Part shown: positions 33,993 through 42,674 of the stretch, one piece after another | Position numbering within the stretch: the stretch's first letter is position 1 | Layout: each line of letters starts with the position of its first letter | Origin: Cryobacterium suzukii | GTDB taxonomy: Bacteria > Actinomycetota > Actinomycetes > Actinomycetales > Microbacteriaceae | Direction: 5' to 3' | DNA length: 64,000 nucleotides | NCBI RefSeq assembly: GCF_004403185.1 | Contig: NZ_SOHJ01000001.1 | Span: 94,836-158,835 of the forward strand | The notes under the pieces: generated by a model | Databases searched by the model: none | Seen by the model: the letters and a program-made list of their open reading frames with translations, nothing else | Told to the model about the DNA's origin: nothing | Position numbers and translations under genes: made by a program

Positions 33993-35141
33993 CTAGTTGC
34001 CGCCCTCGTTGAGGGTGACCTCGGTGGGCTTCCAGTCGGTGCCCAAAACATCGACACCCTCAGCCTTCAGCTCGTCGAGGGCCTTCGTGACGTACTCGTT
34101 CGAGTAGGCCGTTGCTGGCGGCTCGGTCGTGATGATGGTGGCGCCGGTCTCGTTCTTGGTGTTCATGGCGATGTCGACCGTATTGGCCCAGGCTGCTTCA
34201 TCGATCATGCCGACGCCGTTGCTCGACGGGAAGATCAGCTTGCTGACCTCGTTGGTCATCCACAGCTGGTGGCTCTCCCCGAGAGTCGAACCGGCTGCCG
34301 TGACAATGCTGGCGGCCTCCTCCGGGTTGTTGGCCGCGTAGATCCAGCCCTTGATCGACGCCTTGATGAACTTCACCGTGTTGTCGGCGTAGTCCGCGTC
34401 GCTTTCGAGCTTGTCGGCGTTGGCCCAGATGGAGTCCTGGAGCATGGCGGTGCCCTCATCGTTCCAGTCGATGACGTTGAGCTCGTCGGGCTGGAAGAGT
34501 TCGCCGGTGTCGGGGTTGACGGTTTCCAGAACCTGGGCGTACTCGTTGTAGGTCATGGCCTGGGCCGCGTCGATGTCGCCAGCCAGAAAGCCGGTCATGT
34601 CGAAGGCCTGCTGAATGAGGTTGATGTCGCCGAGCTCGACGCCGCTCTTCTGCATGCCAGCGAAGAGTTCCCACTCGTTGCCATAGCCCCAGCTGCCCAC
34701 GTTCTTGCCCGCCAGGTCGGCCGCCGTCGTGATGTTCTTGTCTTTAAGCGAGATCTGGGTGGTGGCGCTGCGCTCGAAGATCTGAGCGACGTCGGTGATG
34801 TTGGCTCCCTGTTCGATCGAACCGAGCACCTTGGGCACCCACGAGATGGCATAGTCGGCGTCGCCGGCGGCAAGCACATCCTGCGGAACGATGTCGGCGC
34901 CACCCTCGTCGATGGTCACGTCGAGGCCCTCATCTTCGTAATAGCCCTGGTCGACGGCGGCGTAGTAGCCGGCGAACTGGGCCTGAGCGAACCATTGCAG
35001 CTGCAGGGTAATGGGCGTGAGGGCGCCGCTCGCGTCGCTCGAGGCCGGCGTGTTGCCGTCACTGCTGCATCCGCTGAGAACCAGAGCGCCGACTGCCGCG
35101 AGAGAACCGAGTGTGCCGAACCATGTGATGCGCTGTTTCAT
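33993..35141 (-). CDS. ABC transporter substrate-binding lipoprotein (NMT1/ThiY-like)
   Basis: The 382-residue protein has a lipoprotein signal with the lipobox LSGC at residues 22-25, so the mature protein is anchored outside the membrane. The N-terminal 'LQLQWFAQAQFAGYYAAVDQ' and 'GYYEDEGLDVTI' segments identify the NMT1/THI5-like binding proteins, which bind pyrimidine- or flavin-like heterocycles. AAGGAGG precedes the ATG. Its operon also carries two permeases, an ATPase and pyrimidine-ring-opening enzymes, so a uracil/thymine- or hydantoin-type ligand is inferred. Confidence 0.85.
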   Translation of the reverse strand: MKQRITWFGTLGSLAAVGALVLSGCSSDGNTPASSDASGALTPITLQLQWFAQAQFAGYYAAVDQGYYEDEGLDVTIDEGGADIVPQDVLAAGDADYAISWVPKVLGSIEQGANITDVAQIFERSATTQISLKDKNITTAADLAGKNVGSWGYGNEWELFAGMQKSGVELGDINLIQQAFDMTGFLAGDIDAAQAMTYNEYAQVLETVNPDTGELFQPDELNVIDWNDEGTAMLQDSIWANADKLESDADYADNTVKFIKASIKGWIYAANNPEEAASIVTAAGSTLGESHQLWMTNEVSKLIFPSSNGVGMIDEAAWANTVDIAMNTKNETGATIITTEPPATAYSNEYVTKALDELKAEGVDVLGTDWKPTEVTLNEGGN

Positions 35142-35189
35142 GACTACCTCCTTGGTTGCTGGTGCTGTGAGTGGTTACGGGTGGACCGG

Positions 35190-35960
35190 TTAGCCGCCGG
35201 ATCGGCGGGTCGCGAGCTTCTCAACGGCGAGAGCTGCGCAATAGAAGAGGAGACCAAGAATGATCGAGCCGAGCACGTAGGCCCAAGCCAGGCCGTAGTT
35301 GCTGCTCGACGCGGCTGACGTGATCGACTTGCCGAGGCCGCCGACCGGTCCGCCGAAATATTCGGCGATCAGGGCGCTGATCACGGCGAGGGAGGATGCT
35401 ACGCGAAGGCCGGTGAAGACGTAGGGCAAGGCGGTGGGCAGGGTGACCGCCCGGGTGGCCTGCCAACTGGTGACGGCGTAGGCACGCATGAGGTCGCGGT
35501 GCACCGGCCGCACCTGGCGCAGGCCCCTGAGGGTGTTGAAGTAGACCGGCACGAACACGGCGAGCGCCGCGACGAGCTGCCGGGCGGTCTCCGCGCCGGC
35601 ACCGAACATCGTGTACAGCACCGGGGCGAGCGCCACGATCGGCACCACCGAGAGGGCGGCGACGATCGGCGCCACCATCTCGTCGAGCAGCCGGGCGAGG
35701 GCTGCAACGATTGCGAGCGCGATGCCGAACAGGGCTCCGATGACCAGGCCGATCAGGGAGTTACGGCCGGTGACCGCCATTCCGCTGGCGACGTTGCTTA
35801 GATTGCCGGCGAATTCAGCGCCGATCGCAAACGGTGCCGGCAGGATGAAGGCCTTAATGGCCAGCCCGGTGACCAGGGCCTGCCAGAGCACAATGACGGC
35901 CACCCCGAACACGATCGGGGCGAGTACGGTCTGAACGAGCCCCGGCTGGGCGGTTCTCAT
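35190..35960 (-). CDS. ABC transporter permease (SsuC/TauC type)
   Basis: The 256-residue membrane protein has about six hydrophobic helices and the EAA-like cytoplasmic loop 'TSWQATRAVTLPTALPYVFT' that contacts the ATPase. It belongs to the permeases that pair with NMT1-type binding proteins. Its ATG overlaps the stop of the upstream ATPase gene by four bases, so translation is coupled. With the second permease at 36796 it would form a heterodimeric channel. Confidence 0.85.
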   Translation of the reverse strand: MRTAQPGLVQTVLAPIVFGVAVIVLWQALVTGLAIKAFILPAPFAIGAEFAGNLSNVASGMAVTGRNSLIGLVIGALFGIALAIVAALARLLDEMVAPIVAALSVVPIVALAPVLYTMFGAGAETARQLVAALAVFVPVYFNTLRGLRQVRPVHRDLMRAYAVTSWQATRAVTLPTALPYVFTGLRVASSLAVISALIAEYFGGPVGGLGKSITSAASSSNYGLAWAYVLGSIILGLLFYCAALAVEKLATRRSGG

Positions 35961-36799
35961 CGCGTCTCGACCCCGCGAGCACCGGCCTGATTTTCGGAAG
36001 CACCGGCCGCGTCATCGCCGTGGAGAAGGTCGCGCACCTCGCTGAGGGAGTGAAAGAAGCCCTCATTTTCGCGCAGGCCCTCGCCGCGGCCGCTCACGTC
36101 GCCAAGTCCCACGCTCACAATTGAGCGGATGCGTCCGGGCCGCGGCGACATGACCACCACGCGGTTGGAGAGAAACACCGCCTCGGGAATGGAGTGAGTG
36201 ACGAACACCACGGCGGCCTGGGTCTCGGCGCAGATGCGCACGAGTTCGTTCTGCATGCGCTCCCTGGTCATCTCGTCGAGAGCGCCGAACGGTTCGTCCA
36301 TGAGCAGCAGGCTCGGGCTTTCGGCGAGCGAGCGGGCGATCGCTACGCGCTGCTGCATGCCGCCGGAGAGCTGGTCTGGGTAGTGGCTCGCGAAGTCGGA
36401 GAGCCCGACGAGCGTGATCAGTTCGGCCGCGCGACGGCGCCGGGCCGCCTTGCCCACTCCGTGCAGTTCGAGGGGCAGTTCGATGTTGCCGGCGACGGTG
36501 CGCCAGGGCAGCAAGCCGGCCTGCTGAAAGACGATGCCGTAGTCCTGATCGATGCGGGCCTGTCGGGCCGGCTTGCCGAACACCTCGATGCTGCCGCTGG
36601 TGGGAACGTCGAGGTCGGCGACGAGTCTCAGAAGCGTGCTCTTGCCGCATCCGCTCGGTCCGATCAGACTCACGAATTCACCGGGCGCAACCGTGAGGCT
36701 CACGTCGTCGAGGGCGGTGACCCCTGGGCCTTTGCGGGCGGCGAAGATGCGGCTGACACCGTGTATATCAACAGCGGGCACACTCGTTGTGTTGGTCAT
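35957..36799 (-). CDS. ABC transporter ATP-binding protein (SsuB/TauB type)
   Basis: The 280-residue ATPase powers the importer. The Walker A is GPSGCGKST, the Q-loop is in 'YGIVFQQAGLLPW', the signature motif is LSGGM in 'DQLSGGMQQRVAIARSLAE', the Walker B is 'LLLMDEPFGALD', and the H-loop is in 'FVTHSIPEA'. It overlaps both flanking permease genes by four bases each, consistent with tight stoichiometric expression of the transporter. Confidence 0.9.
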   Translation of the reverse strand: MTNTTSVPAVDIHGVSRIFAARKGPGVTALDDVSLTVAPGEFVSLIGPSGCGKSTLLRLVADLDVPTSGSIEVFGKPARQARIDQDYGIVFQQAGLLPWRTVAGNIELPLELHGVGKAARRRRAAELITLVGLSDFASHYPDQLSGGMQQRVAIARSLAESPSLLLMDEPFGALDEMTRERMQNELVRICAETQAAVVFVTHSIPEAVFLSNRVVVMSPRPGRIRSIVSVGLGDVSGRGEGLRENEGFFHSLSEVRDLLHGDDAAGASENQAGARGVETR

Positions 36800-37752
36800 G
36801 CTGACACCTCTCCCCTGCGAAAGCGACGAAGGAACAAGCCGATCAGACCCACAAAACCGGCGGCGACAAGGCCGACCAGGATCGATCCGAAGATGGGCGC
36901 CCAGGGCTTGCCCGGATCGTTGCCGGCCGCGCCGGCGTACTCAACGATGAGCCGGCCGATGCCGCCGCGCAGTCCGATCGACACCTCGGCGACGACGCTG
37001 CCGACCACGGCGCTGACCGCGGCCAAGCGCAGGGCCGGCAGTAGATAGCCGACACTGGCCGGCAAGCGCAGCCGCCAGAGCGTCTTCCACCACCCCACCG
37101 AGTAGCAGTGCAGGAGGTCGACGTGGTTGCTATCGGGCGAGGCGAGGCCGCGCAGGGCGCCGACCGACACCGGGAAGAACGCGAGGTAGGAAGCGATCAG
37201 GGCCACCGACATCCAGCTCTCCCAGGTGAATTCGCCGAACTGAATTTGCGCGCCCCAACGTCGCACAAGCGGGGCGATCGCGATGAGCGGCACCGTCTGG
37301 CTCAGAATGATCCACGGCAGAATCGCCGACTCGGCCAGGCGAAAGCGCTGCATGAGCAGCGCCAGGGCGAGCCCAACGGTCACCCCCACCAGCCAGCCGA
37401 CCGCGGCGATACCAAGGGTGAACAGCGAACCGGCCAGCACCGCCGCCCACAACGGCACAGCGGATGCCGCGCCCGTCACCGGCTCAAGCACGCGCTCAAA
37501 CATGACCCAGAGGTGGGGCATGGCGAGGTCGCTCGTGCGCGGCAAGACGGTAAGCGTGCCGATGACAACGCCGTCGACCGAACCGAAGGTCTTGTACAGC
37601 TCCCAAATCAGGGCGAGCAGCACGAGGCCGGCCAGACCCAACAGGCCACCGCGCAGGCGAGTGCGCACCCCCGACCGCCGGGGCTGGGGCTGTTTAGCTA
37701 CTCCGAGCGCACCGCGCGTGAGCGGGGCGGGCTGCTCGCTGGTCGTCGGCAT
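36796..37752 (-). CDS. ABC transporter permease (SsuC/TauC type), second subunit
   Basis: The 318-residue membrane protein has a cytoplasmic N-terminus of about 30 residues, about six or seven hydrophobic helices, and an EAA-like loop near 'SVGWWKTLWRLRLPASVGYL'. It is the partner of the permease at 35190. Its stop overlaps the ATPase start by four bases. It begins eight bases after the stop of the luciferase-like oxidoreductase gene, so enzyme and transporter are in one transcript. Confidence 0.85.
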   Translation of the reverse strand: MPTTSEQPAPLTRGALGVAKQPQPRRSGVRTRLRGGLLGLAGLVLLALIWELYKTFGSVDGVVIGTLTVLPRTSDLAMPHLWVMFERVLEPVTGAASAVPLWAAVLAGSLFTLGIAAVGWLVGVTVGLALALLMQRFRLAESAILPWIILSQTVPLIAIAPLVRRWGAQIQFGEFTWESWMSVALIASYLAFFPVSVGALRGLASPDSNHVDLLHCYSVGWWKTLWRLRLPASVGYLLPALRLAAVSAVVGSVVAEVSIGLRGGIGRLIVEYAGAAGNDPGKPWAPIFGSILVGLVAAGFVGLIGLFLRRFRRGEVSA

Positions 37753-37760
37753 CCGCTTGG

Positions 37761-38777
37761 CTATTTCGTGGCCATGATCGAGTCAGCCATGGCCGGAATC
37801 ACGGTTTCACCGTAGACCCGCATGGTTTCTTCTTTGTTGTCGTGCTGCAGATAGCCGGCGAACTGGTCGACGCCGAGGTCTTTGAGCGCCTCCAGCTTTT
37901 CGACATGCTCTTTCGCGGTGCCAAGAAGGCAGAACCGGTCGACGATCTCGTCTGGCACGAAGGCAGCGTGCTCGTTGCCCGCCTTTCCGTGCTGGTTGTA
38001 GTCGTAGCCCTCGCGGTTTTTGATGTAGTCGGTGAGCGCCTTGGGCACGGCGGAATCGGCACCGTACTTGGCCACGATGTCGGCCACGTGGTTGCCGACC
38101 ATGCCGCCGAACCAGCGGCACTGGTTGCGCATGTGTTCCCAGTCTTCGCCGACATAGGCGGGGGCAGCGACGCAGAACTTGATCGACAGGGGGTCTCGGC
38201 CGGCGTTGGAGGCTGCGGTGCGCACGCTCTCGATCATCCACTTGGCGACGTCGAGGTCGGCCATCTGCAAAATGAAGCCGTCGCCTACCTCACCGGCGAG
38301 CTTGAGCGCGAGCGGGCCGTAAGCGGCGACCCACACTTCCAGGCTGGAGCCGCGGCTCCAGGGAAATTGCACCGTGGCGCCGTTGTATTCGACCGGTCTT
38401 GAGTTGGCGAGCTCTCGAATAACGTGGATCGACTCGCGCAGGGTCTTCAGGGTGGTCGGGGCGCCGTTGGTGGTGCGCACGGCCGAGTCGCCGCGGCCGA
38501 TGCCGCAGATGGTGCGATTGCCGTACATCTCGTTGAGGGTTGCGTAGGTCGACGCCGTGACCGTCCAGTCGCGGGTGGCCGGGTTGGTGACCATGGGACC
38601 GACGATTATTTTGCTGGTCTCGGCCAGGATACGGCTGTAGATCACATAGGGTTCCTGCCAGAGCAGGTGCGAGTCGAAGGTCCAGACGTGGCTGTACCCG
38701 TGCGCCTCGGCCAATTTGGCCAGTTGCACGGTGCGCGCCGACGGCGGGTTGGTCTGGAGTACTGCTCCGAAATCCAT
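37761..38777 (-). CDS. Luciferase-like (F420/FMN) oxidoreductase, TIGR03842-type
   Basis: The 338-residue TIM-barrel protein belongs to the luciferase-like monooxygenase superfamily. 'AEAHGYSHVWTFDSHLLWQE' and 'CGIGRGDSAVRTTNGAPTTL' resemble the subfamily (TIGR03842) that occurs beside dihydropyrimidinase and nitrilase genes. The cofactor may be F420 or FMN; F420 genes are present 7 kb away. An AAGGGGA ribosome-binding site precedes the ATG. No dihydropyrimidine dehydrogenase is encoded nearby, so this enzyme is a candidate for the redox or ring-modifying step. Confidence 0.82.
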   Translation of the reverse strand: MDFGAVLQTNPPSARTVQLAKLAEAHGYSHVWTFDSHLLWQEPYVIYSRILAETSKIIVGPMVTNPATRDWTVTASTYATLNEMYGNRTICGIGRGDSAVRTTNGAPTTLKTLRESIHVIRELANSRPVEYNGATVQFPWSRGSSLEVWVAAYGPLALKLAGEVGDGFILQMADLDVAKWMIESVRTAASNAGRDPLSIKFCVAAPAYVGEDWEHMRNQCRWFGGMVGNHVADIVAKYGADSAVPKALTDYIKNREGYDYNQHGKAGNEHAAFVPDEIVDRFCLLGTAKEHVEKLEALKDLGVDQFAGYLQHDNKEETMRVYGETVIPAMADSIMATK

Positions 38778-38800
38778 GCGATCCCCTTAGATCACGCCGT

Positions 38801-40234
38801 TTATATTAGGTACTGACTCAGGCCGCGCTTGATATAGCGACCGTCACCCTTGATGCCGAGGTAGGCGTCATCGTCGATGACGACCTTGCCGCGAGAGATC
38901 ACGGTGTCGACGTGGCCGTCGATCTCGTAGCCCTCCCACGCCGAGTAGTCCATGTTCATGTGGTGTGACTTTTCCACACCGATGGACGTGTGCCCGTTCG
39001 GGTCGTAGATCACCACGTCGCCGTCGGCGCCGGGCGCAATAACACCCTTCTGGCCGTACATGCCGAACATGCGTGCCGGGGTGGTTGAGCACACCTCGAC
39101 CCAGCGTTCGAGCGAGATCTTGCCATCGACGACGCCCTGGTACAAGAGGTCCATGCGGTGTTCGACCGAGCCGATGCCATTGGGAATCTTGGAGAAATCG
39201 GTCAGGCCCATGTCTTTCTGGCCCTTCATGCAGAACGGGCAATGGTCAGTGGAGACCATCTGGATGTCGTTGGTGCGCAGGCTCTGCCACATGTGGTGCT
39301 GGTGGCCCTCGGACTTGGCACGCAGCGGCGTGGAGCAGACCCACTTTGCGCCCTCGAAACGGCCCCACTCGTCGCTCTCGGCACCGAGGTTGTCCTCGAG
39401 CGAGAGGTAAAGATACTGCGGGCAGGTCTCACCGAACACGTTCTGGCCGTTATCCCTGGCTGTCGCGATCTGGTCCACCGCCTGCTTGGCCGAGACGTGC
39501 ACTATATAAAGGGGAGCTCCGGTGAGGTTGGCGAGCATGATCGCCCGGTGCGTGGCTTCTTCCTCGGCCTGCCAGGGCCGGGTGAGTCCGTGATAGAGCG
39601 GGCCGGTGTTGCCGGCGGCGACGGCCTGCTGCACGAGCAGGTCGATGACGCTGCCGTTCTCGGCGTGCATCATGATCATGCTGCCGTTCTGGGCGGCCCG
39701 CTGCATGGCCTTGACGATCTGACCGTCGTCGCTGAGGAACACTCCCTTGTAGGCCATGAACAGCTTGAAACTCGAGACGCCCTCGTTCACGAGTTCGTCC
39801 ATCGCGGTGAGTGAGCTGTCCTGCACGTCGGAGAGAATCTGGTGAAAGCCGTAGTCAATGGCGCACTGGCCAGCGGCCTTCTCCTGCCAGACAGCGTATC
39901 GCTCGAGCACACTCTCGCCGGCGTACTGAACGACGAAGTCGACGATGCTCGTGGTGCCGCCCCAGGCGGCGGCGCGGGTGCCGGTTTCAAAGGTATCGCT
40001 GGCCTGAGTGCCGCCGAACGGCATCTCCATGTGAGTGTGGGCGTCGATGCCACCCGGGATCACGTACTTGCCGCCGGCATCGATGACGCGGTCAACGTTG
40101 CCCGCCACATCGAAACCGAGCAGGTTCGCGCCGGGCGCGAGCACCGCGGCGATCTTCTCACCGTCGATGAGCACATCGGCAAGTCCTCGGCCCGTGGCGT
40201 TGACCACGGTGCCGTTCTTGATCAAAGTCTTCAA
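38801..40234 (-). CDS. hydA: Dihydropyrimidinase / D-hydantoinase
   Basis: The 477-residue binuclear zinc amidohydrolase opens dihydrouracil, dihydrothymine or hydantoins to N-carbamoyl products. Metal ligands are seen in 'GGIDAHTHMEMPFGGT', the carboxylated Lys in 'SSFKLFMAYKG', and further His/Asp in 'MIMMHAENG', 'PLYIVHVSAKQA' and 'MVSTDHCPF'. The start is TTG 40234, with GGAG six bases upstream. The beta-ureidopropionase-like gene precedes it, giving consecutive steps of reductive pyrimidine breakdown. Confidence 0.92.
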   Translation of the reverse strand: MKTLIKNGTVVNATGRGLADVLIDGEKIAAVLAPGANLLGFDVAGNVDRVIDAGGKYVIPGGIDAHTHMEMPFGGTQASDTFETGTRAAAWGGTTSIVDFVVQYAGESVLERYAVWQEKAAGQCAIDYGFHQILSDVQDSSLTAMDELVNEGVSSFKLFMAYKGVFLSDDGQIVKAMQRAAQNGSMIMMHAENGSVIDLLVQQAVAAGNTGPLYHGLTRPWQAEEEATHRAIMLANLTGAPLYIVHVSAKQAVDQIATARDNGQNVFGETCPQYLYLSLEDNLGAESDEWGRFEGAKWVCSTPLRAKSEGHQHHMWQSLRTNDIQMVSTDHCPFCMKGQKDMGLTDFSKIPNGIGSVEHRMDLLYQGVVDGKISLERWVEVCSTTPARMFGMYGQKGVIAPGADGDVVIYDPNGHTSIGVEKSHHMNMDYSAWEGYEIDGHVDTVISRGKVVIDDDAYLGIKGDGRYIKRGLSQYLI

Positions 40235-40261
40235 GGCATTCTCCGTTGTGGTCTGCTCGGA

Positions 40262-41125
40262 CTACGGCGCGACGAGGGGCTCGTAGGAGTCGGGGCGGCG
40301 GTCGCGATAGAACTGCCAGGAGTTGCGCACCTCGCGGATCACACCGAGGTCGAGGTCGCGCACGACGATCTCCTCGGTGTCGGTCGAGGCTCGTTCTCCC
40401 ACGTAGTTCCCCTTGGGATCAACGAAATAGGAGCTGCCGTAGAAGGTCACGGCCTCCTCGCCGAACTCGGCTTCCTCGTTGCCGATGCGGTTGTTGGCGC
40501 CGACGTAGTACTGGTTGGCCACCGCGGCGGCCGGCTGCTCGAGCTCCCACAGACGGTTGGACAGGCCGGGCTTGGTGGCCGAGGGGTTGAACACGATCTC
40601 GGCGCCGTTCAAGCCGAGTGCGCGCCAGCCCTCGGGAAAGTGGCGGTCGTAGCAGATGTAGACGCCGATCTTGCCGTACTTCGTGTCGAAGACCGGGTAG
40701 TCGGTGTTGCCGGGGCGAAAGTAAAATTTTTCCCAGAACTGCGGCAGGTGGGGGATGTGGTGCTTGCGGTATTTGCCGAGGTAGCTTCCGTCGGCGTCGA
40801 TGACCGCCGCGGTGTTGTAGAGCACGCCGGGCTGTTCTTCTTCGTACATCGGCACGACGATGACCATCTTGAACTCGGCGGCGAGCTTTTGAAAGCGCTC
40901 GACGATGGGGCCGGGCACGGCCTGGGCATAGTCGTAGTACTTGGAGTCCTGCACGATGCCGAAATAGGGGCCGTGAAACAGTTCCTGAAAGCAGATCACC
41001 TGCACGCCCTGCGCGGCGGCGGTGCGCACGAAGCCCTCATGCTTGGCGATCATGGACTCTTCGTCGCCGGTCCAGGTGGCCTGGGTGATCGCTGTTCGAA
41101 CGATGTTCCTACTGTCAACACTCAT
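40262..41125 (-). CDS. Nitrilase-superfamily amidase (beta-ureidopropionase-like)
   Basis: The 287-residue enzyme hydrolyses N-carbamoyl-beta-alanine or a related carbamoyl amino acid to the amino acid, CO2 and ammonia. The catalytic triad is seen as Glu in 'VICFQELFHGPYF', Lys in 'GKYRKHHIPHLP' and Cys in 'VYICYDRHFPEGWRAL'. The GGAAGG ribosome-binding site lies six bases before the ATG. As the first gene of the operon it lies next to the MocR regulator's intergenic region. Confidence 0.92.
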   Translation of the reverse strand: MSVDSRNIVRTAITQATWTGDEESMIAKHEGFVRTAAAQGVQVICFQELFHGPYFGIVQDSKYYDYAQAVPGPIVERFQKLAAEFKMVIVVPMYEEEQPGVLYNTAAVIDADGSYLGKYRKHHIPHLPQFWEKFYFRPGNTDYPVFDTKYGKIGVYICYDRHFPEGWRALGLNGAEIVFNPSATKPGLSNRLWELEQPAAAVANQYYVGANNRIGNEEAEFGEEAVTFYGSSYFVDPKGNYVGERASTDTEEIVVRDLDLGVIREVRNSWQFYRDRRPDSYEPLVAP

Positions 41126-41159
41126 GCTGTGCCTTCCACTTGCTTTCGTTAGTCAAGGG

Positions 41160-41215
41160 ACAATACAGACCGCGCTGTTCGTATTGTTATTATTTGACGT
41201 AAACATTTCAAATGT
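41160..41215. promoter_or_regulatory. Candidate MocR operators in the divergent intergenic region
   Basis: ACAATAC at 41160-41166 and GTATTGT at 41181-41187 form an inverted repeat with 21 bases between centres, two helical turns. A second perfect palindrome, ACATTT-C-AAATGT, is at 41203-41215, just after a TTGACG at 41194. These lie between the catabolic operon and the MocR gene and are the best candidates for the regulator's sites. Confidence 0.5.
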
Positions 41216-41277
41216 GTTTCTCTGTGTATCGCACGCATTAATCATCCTGTCGGCCAGCGCACCCGGGGGCAAGGGCA

Positions 41278-42645
41278 ATGCAGAACTTTATCGGCGAAAT
41301 CGAGCAGCGCTCTCCTGCGGGGATTGCCGCGGCCATCGGCCGGCTGATTGCCTCCGGGCGGCTCGCACCTGGCGACCGCTTGCCCACCGTTCGTGTGCTG
41401 GCCGGCGAGCTCGGCGTGAGCCCCGCCACGGTCAGCCACGCCTGGCAGGCGCTCTCCGCGGTCGGCCTGATCACGTCACGCGGGCGCGGCGGCACCTTCG
41501 TGCAGGATGCCGCGCCCAAGTGGCTGCCGGCCCGCAGCCAGTCCATGATTGGCGCGGTTGGCGCGGTTCGCCTCGACCTCTCGCGCGGCACGCCCGACCC
41601 GCGGTTGTTGCCGTCGCTGGGACCGGCACTCTCCCGGGTTTCCCAGCGGGCAGTGACACCGAGCTACCAGGATCTACCGATTATTCCGGAGCTGCTCGAG
41701 GTGCTGCGGGTTTCCTGGCCCTACCCGGTCCCGACCATCACCATCGTCGACGGCGCCCTCGACGCCATCTCGCGCAGCCTCGACTCGGTGACCCACTTCG
41801 GCGACCGGGTCATCGTGGAGAACCCGTCGTTTCCGCCGTTTTTCGACCTGCTCGACCAGCTCGGCCTCGAGCGGCTGCCGGTGGCCGTCGACGAGCACGG
41901 CATCGTTCCGGCCGACTTCGCTGCGGCACTGAAGCTCGGCCCGGCGGTTGTGCTGTTGCAGCCGCGCGCGCAGAACCCCACCGGAGCATCGATGACGACG
42001 CATCGGGCCAAAGAACTGGCACGGCTGCTACGCACGACTGCGGCGAGCGCTGACACCATCGTGATCGAAGACGACCATTCCGCCGAGATCAGCATCGCGC
42101 CCGAGGTGAGTCTTGGCCTCTGGCTGCCGGAGCGCACCCTGCACGTGCGCAGCTTTTCTAAATCGCACGGCCCCGACCTGCGCATTGCCGCCCTCGGCGG
42201 ACCGACCGCGCTCATCCACCCGATCGTGTCACGGCGCATGCTCGGTCCCGGCTGGACCAGCCGTATGCTGCAGACTATTTTGCACGACCTGCTCACCAAC
42301 GGCGAGAGCATGGCGCAGGTCAGCGAGGCCCGCCGCATCTACTTCGCCCGCCAGCGTGCACTCGCCGACGCCCTGGCCGAGTTCGGGCTCGACGTGGTGC
42401 AAGCCGACGGAATCAATACCTGGCTGCCGGTGCAGAACGAGCGTGACGCCATTGTGCGTCTCGCCGCGTCGGGCATTCGCGTGGCCGGCGGCTCGCCCTT
42501 TTTGTCGAACACCGGAGGCCCCGAGTTCATTCGGGTGACCGCCGGCGCCCTGCCCGACGACATACGACCTGTAGCCGAGGCCCTCCGTGCTGCGGCGCAT
42601 CCGCTTGACTCCACTGTCCCCCCGGTCGTTGCGCGCTGGTCTTAG
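41278..42645 (+). CDS. MocR-type regulator (GntR helix-turn-helix fused to aminotransferase-like domain)
   Basis: The 455-residue protein has a GntR winged helix at residues 1-75 ('GELGVSPATVSHAWQALSAV') and a fold-type I aminotransferase-like domain. The PLP Lys is kept in 'HVRSFSKSHGPDLRIAALGG', and 'NPTGASMT' and 'IEDDHSAEI' are also typical. MocR proteins sense an amino compound through PLP; in GabR the ligand is GABA. Here beta-alanine or a related product of the divergent operon is a reasonable ligand, but this is inference. Confidence 0.87.
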   Translation: MQNFIGEIEQRSPAGIAAAIGRLIASGRLAPGDRLPTVRVLAGELGVSPATVSHAWQALSAVGLITSRGRGGTFVQDAAPKWLPARSQSMIGAVGAVRLDLSRGTPDPRLLPSLGPALSRVSQRAVTPSYQDLPIIPELLEVLRVSWPYPVPTITIVDGALDAISRSLDSVTHFGDRVIVENPSFPPFFDLLDQLGLERLPVAVDEHGIVPADFAAALKLGPAVVLLQPRAQNPTGASMTTHRAKELARLLRTTAASADTIVIEDDHSAEISIAPEVSLGLWLPERTLHVRSFSKSHGPDLRIAALGGPTALIHPIVSRRMLGPGWTSRMLQTILHDLLTNGESMAQVSEARRIYFARQRALADALAEFGLDVVQADGINTWLPVQNERDAIVRLAASGIRVAGGSPFLSNTGGPEFIRVTAGALPDDIRPVAEALRAAAHPLDSTVPPVVARWS

Positions 42646-42674
42646 CCCCGCCCAAACGCGGTCGGCCCGTTCGT

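Noticed and set aside
39842..41152. 436-codon plus-strand frame across the dihydropyrimidinase and amidase genes
   Set aside because: It spans two complete minus-strand genes and their ribosome-binding sites, and shows no protein family motif.
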